DNA of 64,000 nucleotides from Lewinellaceae bacterium (GTDB taxonomy: Bacteria > Bacteroidota > Bacteroidia > Chitinophagales > Saprospiraceae), in the NCBI GenBank assembly GCA_016719605.1, contig JADJYW010000012.1:1-64000 (forward strand). Direction: 5' to 3'. How positions within the stretch are numbered: the first letter of the stretch is position 1; the number at the start of each line of letters is the position of its first letter. Positions 52,836 to 60,611 of the stretch are shown in pieces. The notes under the pieces are model-generated. The model was given only the letters and a program-made list of their open reading frames with translations. It made no database searches and was not told where the DNA came from. The position numbers and the translations under genes were made by a program.

Positions 52836-53861
52836 ATGAATCGCATTCCGAGTTTGCTCGTTCGGCAAGTACTCCTGCTGCTGCTCATTTTCGCACTGGG
52901 ATGGGTGTTGTTTTTTACCCTGCACCCCTACCTGCCTGCGCTGCTGGGCGCCTACACCCTGTATGTGCTGCTGCGCCCGACGATGTTTCGGTTGACGGAA
53001 AAAAAGCAATGGAACAAGGTGTTGGTCGCCTTGCTGCTAATTTTGCTCGCTGTTGTGGTGATCTGGGTGCCCGTTTACTTTTTGGTACAATTGGTGCAAG
53101 GGCGCTTGATCTCGGCGCTGCAACATTCGCCGGAGGTGCTGAAAAACATGGAGGCGCTGGTACACCGACTCGAAGCGGAGTACGGCATCGCGGTGCTGAC
53201 AGCCGATACCCTGAAAGACGTGGCCAACTGGAGCGGAACACAATTGCGGGCGCTGATCTCGGCTACCCTCGAAGGGCTGGTGACAACCTTGCTGGCCGGA
53301 TTTATCCTGTTTTTTATGCTGGTGAACGGCCCCAGAATGGAAGCGTTTTTTTTCAACTGGCTGCCTTTCCAAAAGCCTAATGTGACTGATTTCAAACACC
53401 AACTGAACACCCTGGTCTTTACCAATGCCGTGGGTATTCCGCTCATGGGTATTATTCAGGGACTGTCGGGGCTGCCGGTGTATTGGCTGTTGGGTGTGCC
53501 GGATGTGTGGCTTTGGTTTGCCATCACCTGTATTTCGGGTATGCTGCCGGTTATCGGCGTGGCACTGGCGTACACACCCATGGCCATCCTGATGGTAGCC
53601 AACGGGATGCCCTGGCACGGTCTGGCACTTTTCCTGTACGGGTTTATTGTCATCGGTTCGGTGGATAACATCGGGCGGATGTGGCTGCAAAAAAAATTGG
53701 GCGACACGCACCCGCTCATCACGCTGTTCGGGGTCATTGCCGGCCTCAAATTGTTTGGGTTCATCGGATTTGTCTTCGGACCGATCCTGATTGCCCTGTT
53801 TTTATTAATCATCCGTATTTATATCCGCGAGTTTGGACGAGACGCACACGCGGCTGTTTGA
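52836..53861 (+). CDS. AI-2E family transporter (PerM/YdiK type)
   Basis: 341 residues with about seven or eight membrane segments in the usual pattern: two at the N terminus (LLLLIFALGWVLFFTLHPYL), one at VLVALLLILLAVVVIWVPVY, a soluble loop to about residue 140, then TLLAGFILFFMLVNGP. The conserved second half follows (IIQGLSGLPVYWLLGVPD; ISGMLPVIGVALAYTP; GSVDNIGRMWLQKKLG; LFGVIAGLKLFGFIGFVFGP). The family is named for an autoinducer-2 exporter, but most members have other or unknown substrates, so no quorum-sensing role is claimed. Inner membrane. A CHU_C cargo gene begins 26 bases after its stop. Confidence 0.92.
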   Translation: MNRIPSLLVRQVLLLLLIFALGWVLFFTLHPYLPALLGAYTLYVLLRPTMFRLTEKKQWNKVLVALLLILLAVVVIWVPVYFLVQLVQGRLISALQHSPEVLKNMEALVHRLEAEYGIAVLTADTLKDVANWSGTQLRALISATLEGLVTTLLAGFILFFMLVNGPRMEAFFFNWLPFQKPNVTDFKHQLNTLVFTNAVGIPLMGIIQGLSGLPVYWLLGVPDVWLWFAITCISGMLPVIGVALAYTPMAILMVANGMPWHGLALFLYGFIVIGSVDNIGRMWLQKKLGDTHPLITLFGVIAGLKLFGFIGFVFGPILIALFLLIIRIYIREFGRDAHAAV

Positions 53862-53887
53862 ACCATGCATTTCACTTGATTCTAATC

Positions 53888-56665
53888 ATGCACATCCTAC
53901 CGACTGTTTTTTTCATCCTGCTGACCGCAACCGCCTTTTCTCAATCCAATGCTGCCTGCGACCTCAACCTTGGCCCCGATGTGCTGGTTTGCAACAACGC
54001 CCAATTTACCCTGAACCCCAACCCGATACCAGGCGCCTACCTCTGGTCGGGCAGTACCGGACTGAGTTGCCTGGATTGTCCCTCGCCCGATGTGTCGGGA
54101 CTTGTCACCGGAGTTTATACCTATATCGCTACCGTGACCACACCCGATTGCACGGGCGCCGATACCTTGATCGTGACGGTCATCAACGGACAAGCGCCGC
54201 AATACGAAATCAGCGAAGACCGCGTGGTGTGTGCGGGCGACACCGTGCAATTGGGCGGAGCGCCCGTACCCGGCACATTTTACAACTGGTTTTCGGCGCC
54301 GGCGGGCTTTGGCAGTTTTATGGCCAACCCGTCGACCGTGCCGCCAGCCCCCACAACCTACTACCTCTCCGTTTCCGCTTCCTCGTGCCCCGTACCGCTA
54401 CTGGACAGTGTGAAAATCACGCCTGTGCTGCTGGAACTGCAACTCGTCCCCACGGATACCGTGCGCCTGTGCCGGGGCCGATCCCGCACCCTGCAAGCAA
54501 CCGTGAATCCGACGGGCCAAACCCTGACCTGGACGCCGGCGACGGACCTGCAAATCAATGCGAACGGTACGACGGCGGTGGCCACGCCACTGACCAGCAC
54601 GCTGTACTCCGTGACAGCTTCAATCGCCGGTTGTGTCCGGCAACGGCAAGTGTATTTCGCCGTGGACAGCTTGCCCGCCGACCTGAAAATCCGGCCCGCC
54701 GACACCACCATTTGCCAGGGCGCGGAGGTGTTGCTCCAATCGCCCGCGTATGAACCGGGCAATTTTCCGGGCACCACTTTCCGATGGACGCGTACGCCGC
54801 AAACAACACTGCTCACGCCCGACAGCCTGCTGAACCTCCTGGTGCAGCCCAACCAGACAACCGTGTACCGACGCATCACCCGTTTCGGCGTGTGCGCCGA
54901 TACTGCCATGGCAATGGTGCATGTGGTTCCGACTCCACAAATGACCGTCACACCTGCATCAAGCACAATTTGTCCGGGCGACAGCGTGACCATCAAACTG
55001 ACCTACACGCCCGGCGTGACGAATATCGCCTGGTCGCCCGTCGGGGGGCTGTCCTGTTCTGTTTGCGACAGCGTGGTGGTCCGCCCGGCGGTATCCACGA
55101 CCTATTCGATTACGGGCAATTTACAGGGGTGCCCGGTGAACGCTTCGGCGACGGTGAACCTGAACCCCCTGGCTCCGCTCCAGTTCCCGGGCAAGTTGAG
55201 CATCTGTCTGGGCGATACGGTGCTGCTGAACACCGTTTTTGATCCGCTGGCAACCTACATCTGGACCTCCACACATCCGGGTTTCGGGACAGTCGCGCTG
55301 CCCGACCCGCGTTTTCGACCCACCCAAACGGCCACTTACTTCGTTACCACCAACAACGGCTGCATCGGGCGGGACTCCGTGCGCATCGAAGTCAGTACCG
55401 CCACGTTGACGGCAAGCAACGACACCACAATTTGTAAAAACGCGCCATTAGTGCTTTCGGCCGCTACCAGTATTCCCGGTACGGACTTCTATTGGCTGAA
55501 CGGGCTGACGGGGCAGGTGGCGGGCACCGTGCGCACCCTGCCGGTACAGCCCGCCCAGACGACACCGTACATTGCTTTTTTTTCCTACGGCGACGGCTGC
55601 CAACTGACCGACACCGTGACCGTGACCATTGCCGGCGAGGCCCCGCTGCTGGTTTTTCCTGCCGACCGCCAACTGTGCCCCGGCGAAAACCTTACCCTGA
55701 ACCTTGGCCCCGTGCTGCCGGGGGCGGAGTACACCTGGACGGCCAATCCGCCAGACCCGACCTTAGTGTTCGACGACGCTGCCCCCGTGGTCTCGCCTGC
55801 GCAAAACACGACCTACACCGTGACGGCTACACTGGACAACTGTGTCGTCACGCACACGGTCGCGGTCATTGCCTACTCGGCTACGCTGACCGTCACGCCC
55901 GACACGACCATTTGTGCTGGAAGTCAGGTTGTGCTCACGGCCCTTGGCTCCGATCCCAACGGCCGCTACGCCTGGAACACCGGGGAAGCCGGCGCCGGTA
56001 TCCTCAAGTTTCCGACCGGCGACACGGCCTTTGCTGTCACCTACACGTTCGGCGATACCTGCGCCCTGCGCGACACCGTGCGGGTGACCGTATTGCCCAC
56101 GTTTATGCTGGACATCCAGTGCGTGCCGGACACCAACGCGATAGACATCGGCGCCTCCCTGACCCTGACCGCTGCCGTGACGCCCCCGCAAAATCTCGGC
56201 AATTTCACCTTCGTCTGGCAGGAAAGCACGGTGGATACCAAGACCCTGCCGTTCAGTACGGAGTCTATAGACGTGACGCCCGCCAGTAACGATACGGCCG
56301 TGTCGGCCCTGCGCTACACGCTCATCGCCACGGCCCCCAACGGCTGCATGCAGGTGGCGGAAAAAACTTTTCGCCTGATATTCCCGCTCGTGCGTTTCCC
56401 CAATGCCTTCACGCCCGACGGCGACGGCAACAACGACCAGTTTCGGATGGTCGTCCTGGAAGGCCGCGCGCTGGTGGAGCAGTTCGAGATTTTTAACCGC
56501 TGGGGTGGAAAAATTTTTGAAAGCACCGACCCCGATGCGGCCTGGGACGGCACCTCGAACGGTAAACCGGTACCTTCCGACGTGTACGTTTTTCGTATTC
56601 AATGGCGGCGCGGAGACGGCGCACTGCAGCCCGTGGCGGTGGGGGATGTGACGGTATTGCGGTAG
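53888..56665 (+). CDS. Gliding-motility-associated C-terminal (CHU_C, T9SS type B) secreted protein
   Basis: 925 residues from ATG 53888, which begins a signal peptide (MHILPTVFFILLTATAFSQS). The mature protein has about nine Ig/PKD-like repeats of about 90 residues with a Cys-Cys pattern at each start (DTTICQGAEVLLQSPAYEPG; SSTICPGDSVTIKLTYTPG; DRQLCPGENLTLNLGPVLPG; DTTICAGSQVVLTALGSDPN). It ends in a complete CHU_C domain: FPNAFTPDGDGNNDQFRMVV, EQFEIFNRWGGKIFE, PVPSDVYVFRIQWRRGDG. It should be exported by the type IX system and attached to the surface. Unlike the adhesin at 12400, its sorting domain is intact. Binding partner unknown. Confidence 0.9.
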   Translation: MHILPTVFFILLTATAFSQSNAACDLNLGPDVLVCNNAQFTLNPNPIPGAYLWSGSTGLSCLDCPSPDVSGLVTGVYTYIATVTTPDCTGADTLIVTVINGQAPQYEISEDRVVCAGDTVQLGGAPVPGTFYNWFSAPAGFGSFMANPSTVPPAPTTYYLSVSASSCPVPLLDSVKITPVLLELQLVPTDTVRLCRGRSRTLQATVNPTGQTLTWTPATDLQINANGTTAVATPLTSTLYSVTASIAGCVRQRQVYFAVDSLPADLKIRPADTTICQGAEVLLQSPAYEPGNFPGTTFRWTRTPQTTLLTPDSLLNLLVQPNQTTVYRRITRFGVCADTAMAMVHVVPTPQMTVTPASSTICPGDSVTIKLTYTPGVTNIAWSPVGGLSCSVCDSVVVRPAVSTTYSITGNLQGCPVNASATVNLNPLAPLQFPGKLSICLGDTVLLNTVFDPLATYIWTSTHPGFGTVALPDPRFRPTQTATYFVTTNNGCIGRDSVRIEVSTATLTASNDTTICKNAPLVLSAATSIPGTDFYWLNGLTGQVAGTVRTLPVQPAQTTPYIAFFSYGDGCQLTDTVTVTIAGEAPLLVFPADRQLCPGENLTLNLGPVLPGAEYTWTANPPDPTLVFDDAAPVVSPAQNTTYTVTATLDNCVVTHTVAVIAYSATLTVTPDTTICAGSQVVLTALGSDPNGRYAWNTGEAGAGILKFPTGDTAFAVTYTFGDTCALRDTVRVTVLPTFMLDIQCVPDTNAIDIGASLTLTAAVTPPQNLGNFTFVWQESTVDTKTLPFSTESIDVTPASNDTAVSALRYTLIATAPNGCMQVAEKTFRLIFPLVRFPNAFTPDGDGNNDQFRMVVLEGRALVEQFEIFNRWGGKIFESTDPDAAWDGTSNGKPVPSDVYVFRIQWRRGDGALQPVAVGDVTVLR

Positions 56666-56925
56666 AATGGAAACGGATTTTGAGTTTTAACGCTGCGCGC
56701 GGGTTTTTCGACCCCGCGCCAACCTTTGATTTCGCCCCGCTTGGTGTTTTCCCCAAGCGGTTCTCGCGAGGGTGCCTGGTGAAAAGCACGGCAGGGATCG
56801 GGTACTTTCGGGCCCCCCTTGGTCTTTTCACCTGCGTTTCCCGTCAAACGCCTTATGATACAACCTCGGCATCAACTGCGGATAGTCATTAAAAGCAATA
56901 ACAGCGCATCACACAAACGCATATC
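56666..56925. other. Intergenic stretch with a decayed copy of the 60-kb palindrome
   Basis: 260 bases without a gene. Bases 56733-56790 (CGCCCCGCTTGGTGTTTTCC, then CCAAGCGG, then a CCTGGTGAAAAGCACGGCAG-like arm) resemble the CTTGGTGTTTTCACCAAG elements at 59917-60450 but with several mismatches. Confidence 0.5.
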
Positions 56926-58186
56926 ATGGAAGCATACGGAGCCGTTCTCAACCTCGTTATCCCCATTTTTTTTCTGTTGTACTTCGTCGAAACCATCGTC
57001 GCATGGCGGCGGGGCGCAGAAGTTATCCGCGGTTTGGACAGCGTGTCCAGTTTCAGTTCGGGCATCACCAATGTGGTGAAAGACGTGTTGGGGTTGAGCG
57101 TAGGCATCCTCAGTTACTACTGGCTGGTGGAAAAAGTAGCGCTCGTACACATCGAGGCAACCTGGCTGGTGTACGCGGTCGCTTTTGTGGCGGTTGATTT
57201 TCAGGGCTACTGGGTACACCGCTGGAGCCACGAGATCAATTTCCTGTGGAACCGCCACATCATCCACCACAGCAGCGAAGAGTTCAACCTGTCCTGTGCC
57301 TTGCGGCAGCCAATATCCAATTTTGTCAATTATTTCACCTTCGTGCTGCTGCCCGCCGCGCTGCTCGGCATACCCGGGCAGGTGATCGCCGTGATCGGGC
57401 CGCTGCACCTGTTTTTGCAGTACTGGTACCACACGCGCCTCATCGGCCGGCTGGGGTGGTTGGAGCACCTGATCGTCACGCCCGCACACCACCGCGTGCA
57501 CCACGCCATCAATGCGGAGTACATGGACAAAAACTACGGGCAGGTTTTTATTTTGTGGGACAAGTGGTTCGGCACCTTTCAGGACGAGCGCCCCGATGTG
57601 CCGCCGGTGTACGGCGTCAAACGCCCCGTGCACACCTGGAATCCGTTCAAAATCAACTTTCAACATTTTTGGCTGATGCTGACCGATGCCTGGCGTGCGC
57701 GCCATTGGCCGGACAAATTGCGCATCTGGTTCATGCCCACCGGCTGGCGTCCCGCCGACGTGCAGGAACGCTACCCGGTGTACGCCATCGGCGATGTTTA
57801 TCATTTTGAAAAATACGATACCCCCGCTTCCCGCGCGCTGGTAGCCTGGTCGTGGACGCAGATGTTTTTCTGCTATTTCCTGCTCATCTACTTTTTTGCG
57901 TTCATCGGCCAGATCGGCGCCCCGGGTATTTTCCTGTACGGCGCGTTTATTTTCGTTTCCATTTTCGCGTACACTGAACTGATGGATCGAAACCGCAATG
58001 CCCGTTTTTATGAAATTATCAAAGCCGCTTTCGGGTTGTACCTGATCGGGGCTGGCCGGTGGCGACTGGTTTGGCGCGCGCGCCAATGTGGGCGCCTGGT
58101 ATGTGTACGCGGTGGGTGTGTACTGCGTGGTATCCGTGCTGGTGGTGTTCGCTTTTGCGGAACTGGAATTGAAAAAGGCAGGGTAG
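56926..58186 (+). CDS. Fatty acid hydroxylase/sterol desaturase-family membrane protein, late frameshift
   Basis: An inner-membrane di-iron oxygenase-type protein. Membrane segments flank the His clusters that bind two irons: HRWSHE, HIIHHSSEEFN and, after a further segment, HHRVHHAIN with distal HxxHH spacing. Members hydroxylate or desaturate lipids using O2. The frame is clean to about 58048; there GGGG (58048-58051) seems to hold one G too many. With three G the sequence reads YLIGLAGGDWFGARANVGAW and ends FAELELKKAG at TAG 58184-58186, a total of about 419 residues with two further membrane segments. Without the correction, the frame runs on to 58311 as Arg/Gly-rich nonsense. Confidence 0.85.
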
Positions 58187-58254
58187 GGGAGTGCGGGGCT
58201 ACGGCGCAAGCGTGTTCAAAAAACTGTGTCAACGGTGTTTTTATCAACCTTGAA

Positions 58255-58430
58255 CGCCGCGTGGGGGAACCCCACCCCCGACCCCTCCCCCAAATGGGAG
58301 GGGAGCCGTAGGGCAGTCCGAGATGTCTTTTATGAAGATAGTCTCCTCCAAATGGGAGGTAGCCTCTACGAGATACTCTACGTCCCCCCTCCCATTTGGG
58401 GGAGGGGACGGGGGGGGGGGTGACCCGCAA
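58255..58430. repeat. Cluster of CCTCCCAAATGGGAGG palindromes
   Basis: Three palindromes of the form CCCTCCCAAATGGGAGGG occur at about 58284-58304, 58344-58359 and 58384-58408, two of them extended by C/G runs; a run of ten G follows (58411-58420). They fill the 310-base gap between the desaturase-family gene and the endonuclease gene, ending about 40 bases before the latter's promoter box. Confidence 0.75.
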
Positions 58431-58466
58431 CAAGAAAGGCACTACCAAATCCTGCCCCTCCCTCCG

Positions 58467-58474
58467 TACCTTCG
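58467..58474 (+). promoter_or_regulatory. -7-like box TACCTTCG for the endonuclease/phosphatase gene
   Basis: One mismatch to TAnnTTTG, 22 bases before ATG 58497. Confidence 0.35.
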
Positions 58475-58496
58475 CGCCCAACAAACGTCACCTGTT

Positions 58497-59537
58497 ATGA
58501 AAATTTACCTGTCCGCCCTGCTCGCCCTGCTGCTGAGCCTGCCCCTTGTGGCGCAAAAAAACCAGTACGAAGTTGCTGCCATCGGGTTCTACAACCTGGA
58601 AAACCTGTTCGATACCCTCGACAGCCCCGTCACCAACGACGCCGACTTCCTGCCCACGGGCCGCCTGCTCTGGAACAGCGAGCGGTATTGGTCCAAACAG
58701 GCCAACATGGCCAAAGTCATCAGCCTGCTCGCTACCGACAAAACACCCGACGGCGTGGCCCTGCTCGGGGTGTGCGAAGTGGAAAACCGCACCGTGCTCG
58801 AAGACCTCGCGGCCCAGCCCGCGCTCAAAAGCCGCAACTACCAGATCGTGCACTACGACTCCCCCGACGAGCGCGGCATTGATGTCGGGCTGCTGTATCA
58901 GCCCCGGTATTTCACGGTCACCGGCTCGCAGTCCATCCCCGTTTTGCTCGAAGACGCCGCAACCGGCACCCGCGATTTCACCCGCGACGTGCTCCATGTG
59001 AGCGGCACCCTTCAGGGCGACCCCGTCCATATTCTGGTCAACCACTGGCCCTCGCGCCGGGGCGGCGAGAGCGGCTCGGGCTGGATGCGCGCCGCCGCGG
59101 CGCAGGTGTGCCGAAATACGGTGGACAGCCTGACGACCCTCGACCCCAACGTCAAGATCATCATCATGGGCGACCTGAACGACGACCCCAACAACAAGAG
59201 TGTGGAAAAAGTACTACGCGCCGCGCGCAGCACCGAAAAGATGAAAGCCGGCGAACTGTACAACCCCATGTACGATATCTACCAGAGCGGCAACGGCACC
59301 CTGGCCTACCGCGATGCCTGGAACCTGTTCGACCAAATCATCGTGTCCAAAGGCTGGGTGTGGAAAAAAGCGGGCGGCTGGCAGTTTCACAAGGCCGTCG
59401 TGTTCCGCGAGCCGTGGATGTTTCAGGAAGAAGGCGCTTTCCGGGGCTACCCGCTGCGTACCTATGTGGGCGATATTTTCCTGAACGGATACAGCGATCA
59501 CCTGCCGGTGTATACGCTGATGCTGCGCAAACGGTAA
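58497..59537 (+). CDS. Secreted endonuclease/exonuclease/phosphatase-family protein
   Basis: 346 residues with a signal peptide (MKIYLSALLALLLSLPLVAQ). The mature part is a single EEP domain: VAAIGFYNLENLFDTLDSP (N of the metal site), GVALLGVCEVENRTVLEDL (catalytic Glu), VHILVNHWPSRRGGE (His), KIIIMGDLNDDPNNKSVEK (GDxND) and NGYSDHLPVYTLM (SDH). It cleaves phosphodiester bonds, so nucleic acids outside the cytoplasm or a phospholipid/phosphate ester are possible substrates. I use ATG 58497, preceded by a -7-like box. It converges on a small membrane protein gene with only four bases between them. Confidence 0.92.
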   Translation: MKIYLSALLALLLSLPLVAQKNQYEVAAIGFYNLENLFDTLDSPVTNDADFLPTGRLLWNSERYWSKQANMAKVISLLATDKTPDGVALLGVCEVENRTVLEDLAAQPALKSRNYQIVHYDSPDERGIDVGLLYQPRYFTVTGSQSIPVLLEDAATGTRDFTRDVLHVSGTLQGDPVHILVNHWPSRRGGESGSGWMRAAAAQVCRNTVDSLTTLDPNVKIIIMGDLNDDPNNKSVEKVLRAARSTEKMKAGELYNPMYDIYQSGNGTLAYRDAWNLFDQIIVSKGWVWKKAGGWQFHKAVVFREPWMFQEEGAFRGYPLRTYVGDIFLNGYSDHLPVYTLMLRKR

Positions 59538-59541
59538 GCGG

Positions 59542-59802
59542 CTATTTCGTGGTGGTTGTGGTAGTCGGTATTGTTTTGGTCACCCCGGTTGATTTATTCG
59601 ACCGGCCGTTGTTGGCGGAACCGACGACAACGTCTCGTTTGGCGGGCATTTCTTCGGTTTCGGTGGCTTCCATCTGGGCGGTTTCGGTGGTTGCTACGGT
59701 TTCGGTGGCCGGGGTCATTTCGGGTGCGGCGGTGCGGCTCCGGAGGTAGGTGACGAGCAGTGTCAGGACTACGCCTGCTGCCAGGCCGAGTAAAAATACC
59801 AT
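59542..59802 (-). CDS. Small single-TM hypothetical protein with Thr/Glu-rich tail
   Basis: 86 residues from ATG 59802: one hydrophobic segment right at the N terminus (MVFLLGLAAGVVLTLLVTYL) and then a charged, Thr-rich low-complexity tail ending TIPTTTTTTK. I recognise no family. The start is fixed by the membrane segment; a TACATTTG promoter box is 58 bases upstream. It is most likely anchored in the inner membrane with the tail on the positive (RSR) side, i.e. in the cytoplasm. Its reality rests on promoter, start and codon pattern only, so confidence is moderate. Confidence 0.5.
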   Translation of the reverse strand: MVFLLGLAAGVVLTLLVTYLRSRTAAPEMTPATETVATTETAQMEATETEEMPAKRDVVVGSANNGRSNKSTGVTKTIPTTTTTTK

Positions 59803-59859
59803 GGTGTTCAATGTTTTAAAGTTAAGGGAAAGGGTGTTTTTCGCAGAAGGTTGCGCAGG

Positions 59860-59867
59860 CAAATGTA
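59860..59867 (-). promoter_or_regulatory. -7 promoter box TACATTTG for the small membrane protein
   Basis: Minus-strand match to TAnnTTTG, 58 bases before ATG 59802. Confidence 0.35.
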
Positions 59868-59916
59868 GTAGTATTCCAAAAAAAATATGGGTAATGTTGG
59901 GGTCGGGGTGTTTTTT

Positions 59917-60450
59917 TCGCCCTGCTTGGTGTTTTCACCAAGCAGCCTCGTGTAGAACCACTTGGTGAAAACACCAAGCAGGGCGAAGCCCTGAAAGGGC
60001 TGTATGTTTATAGCATTGAGATATGGTATATTCGAGAACCCCGAAGGGGTTTTATGTTGGGTAACATTCTGACATACAACCCCTTCAGGGTTGGCACTCG
60101 TGTCGTTTCCCGGCTATAAACATACAACCCCTTCGGGGTTTTTGTTTTGGCAATTGGAGCGTAATGAACCCGCAACTCCCAGAGCGTGATCAAGCGTAAG
60201 ACTGTGGAAATTTGAAAATTTGATGCCGCGCTTGGTGTTTTCACCAAGCGCTGTCGTTCCGGCATTGGGAAACGGCCCGTGGTACTGCTTGGTGAAAACA
60301 CCAAGCAGGGCGTGAAACGCCGCGCGTGCCGCGTGCACGGCGCCCTTGTTCAACCTTGAAACGCCGTGCGTGGGTCTTTTTCGCCCTGCTTGGTGTTTTC
60401 ACCAAGCAGCCTCGCGTAGAACCGCTTGGTGAAAACACCAAGCAGGGCGA
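59917..60450. repeat. Mosaic of palindromic repeats (CTTGGTGTTTTCACCAAG and AACCCCTTCGGGGTT types)
   Basis: Gene-free. Two 70-base copies (59917-59986 and 60381-60450, two visible differences) are each bounded by perfect 26-base inverted repeats, and each arm contains the smaller palindrome CTTGGTGTTTTCACCAAG. A divergent third copy is at 60225-60312. Between them a second family appears: AACCCC..GGGGTT palindromes at 60037-60051, 60078-60092 and 60126-60140, enclosed by the 14-base inverted repeat TGTATGTTTATAGC (60001-60014 / 60113-60126). Confidence 0.88.
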
Positions 60451-60611
60451 AGGGATGACAAACACAGTATATGCACAGCCGATGCTCGGCGGTACCGCCG
60501 CCGAAAATCCTGTAAATCCTTTTCATCCTGTCAAAAAATGGATTCGCCTGTCAACTTCGCAATTATGGTGCGGACTTACGAGACACCCTCTCCTGGCAGG
60601 ATTCCACTTTT
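60451..60611. other. Intergenic stretch with short AATCCTGT repeats
   Basis: No gene. Bases 60509-60540 contain AATCCTGTAAATCCTTTTCA followed by TCCTGTCAAA, a small degenerate repeat; no terminator hairpin with T-run was found after the stop codon of the next gene on the minus strand. Confidence 0.4.

Noticed and set aside
56602..56892. A 96-codon frame after the CHU_C gene
   Set aside because: It overlaps the end of the CHU_C gene and a decayed palindrome, has no start signals and no recognisable motif.
59917..60450. An insertion sequence with terminal inverted repeats
   Set aside because: No transposase frame lies between the inverted repeats; the units are only 70 bases, so they are at most non-autonomous palindromic elements.
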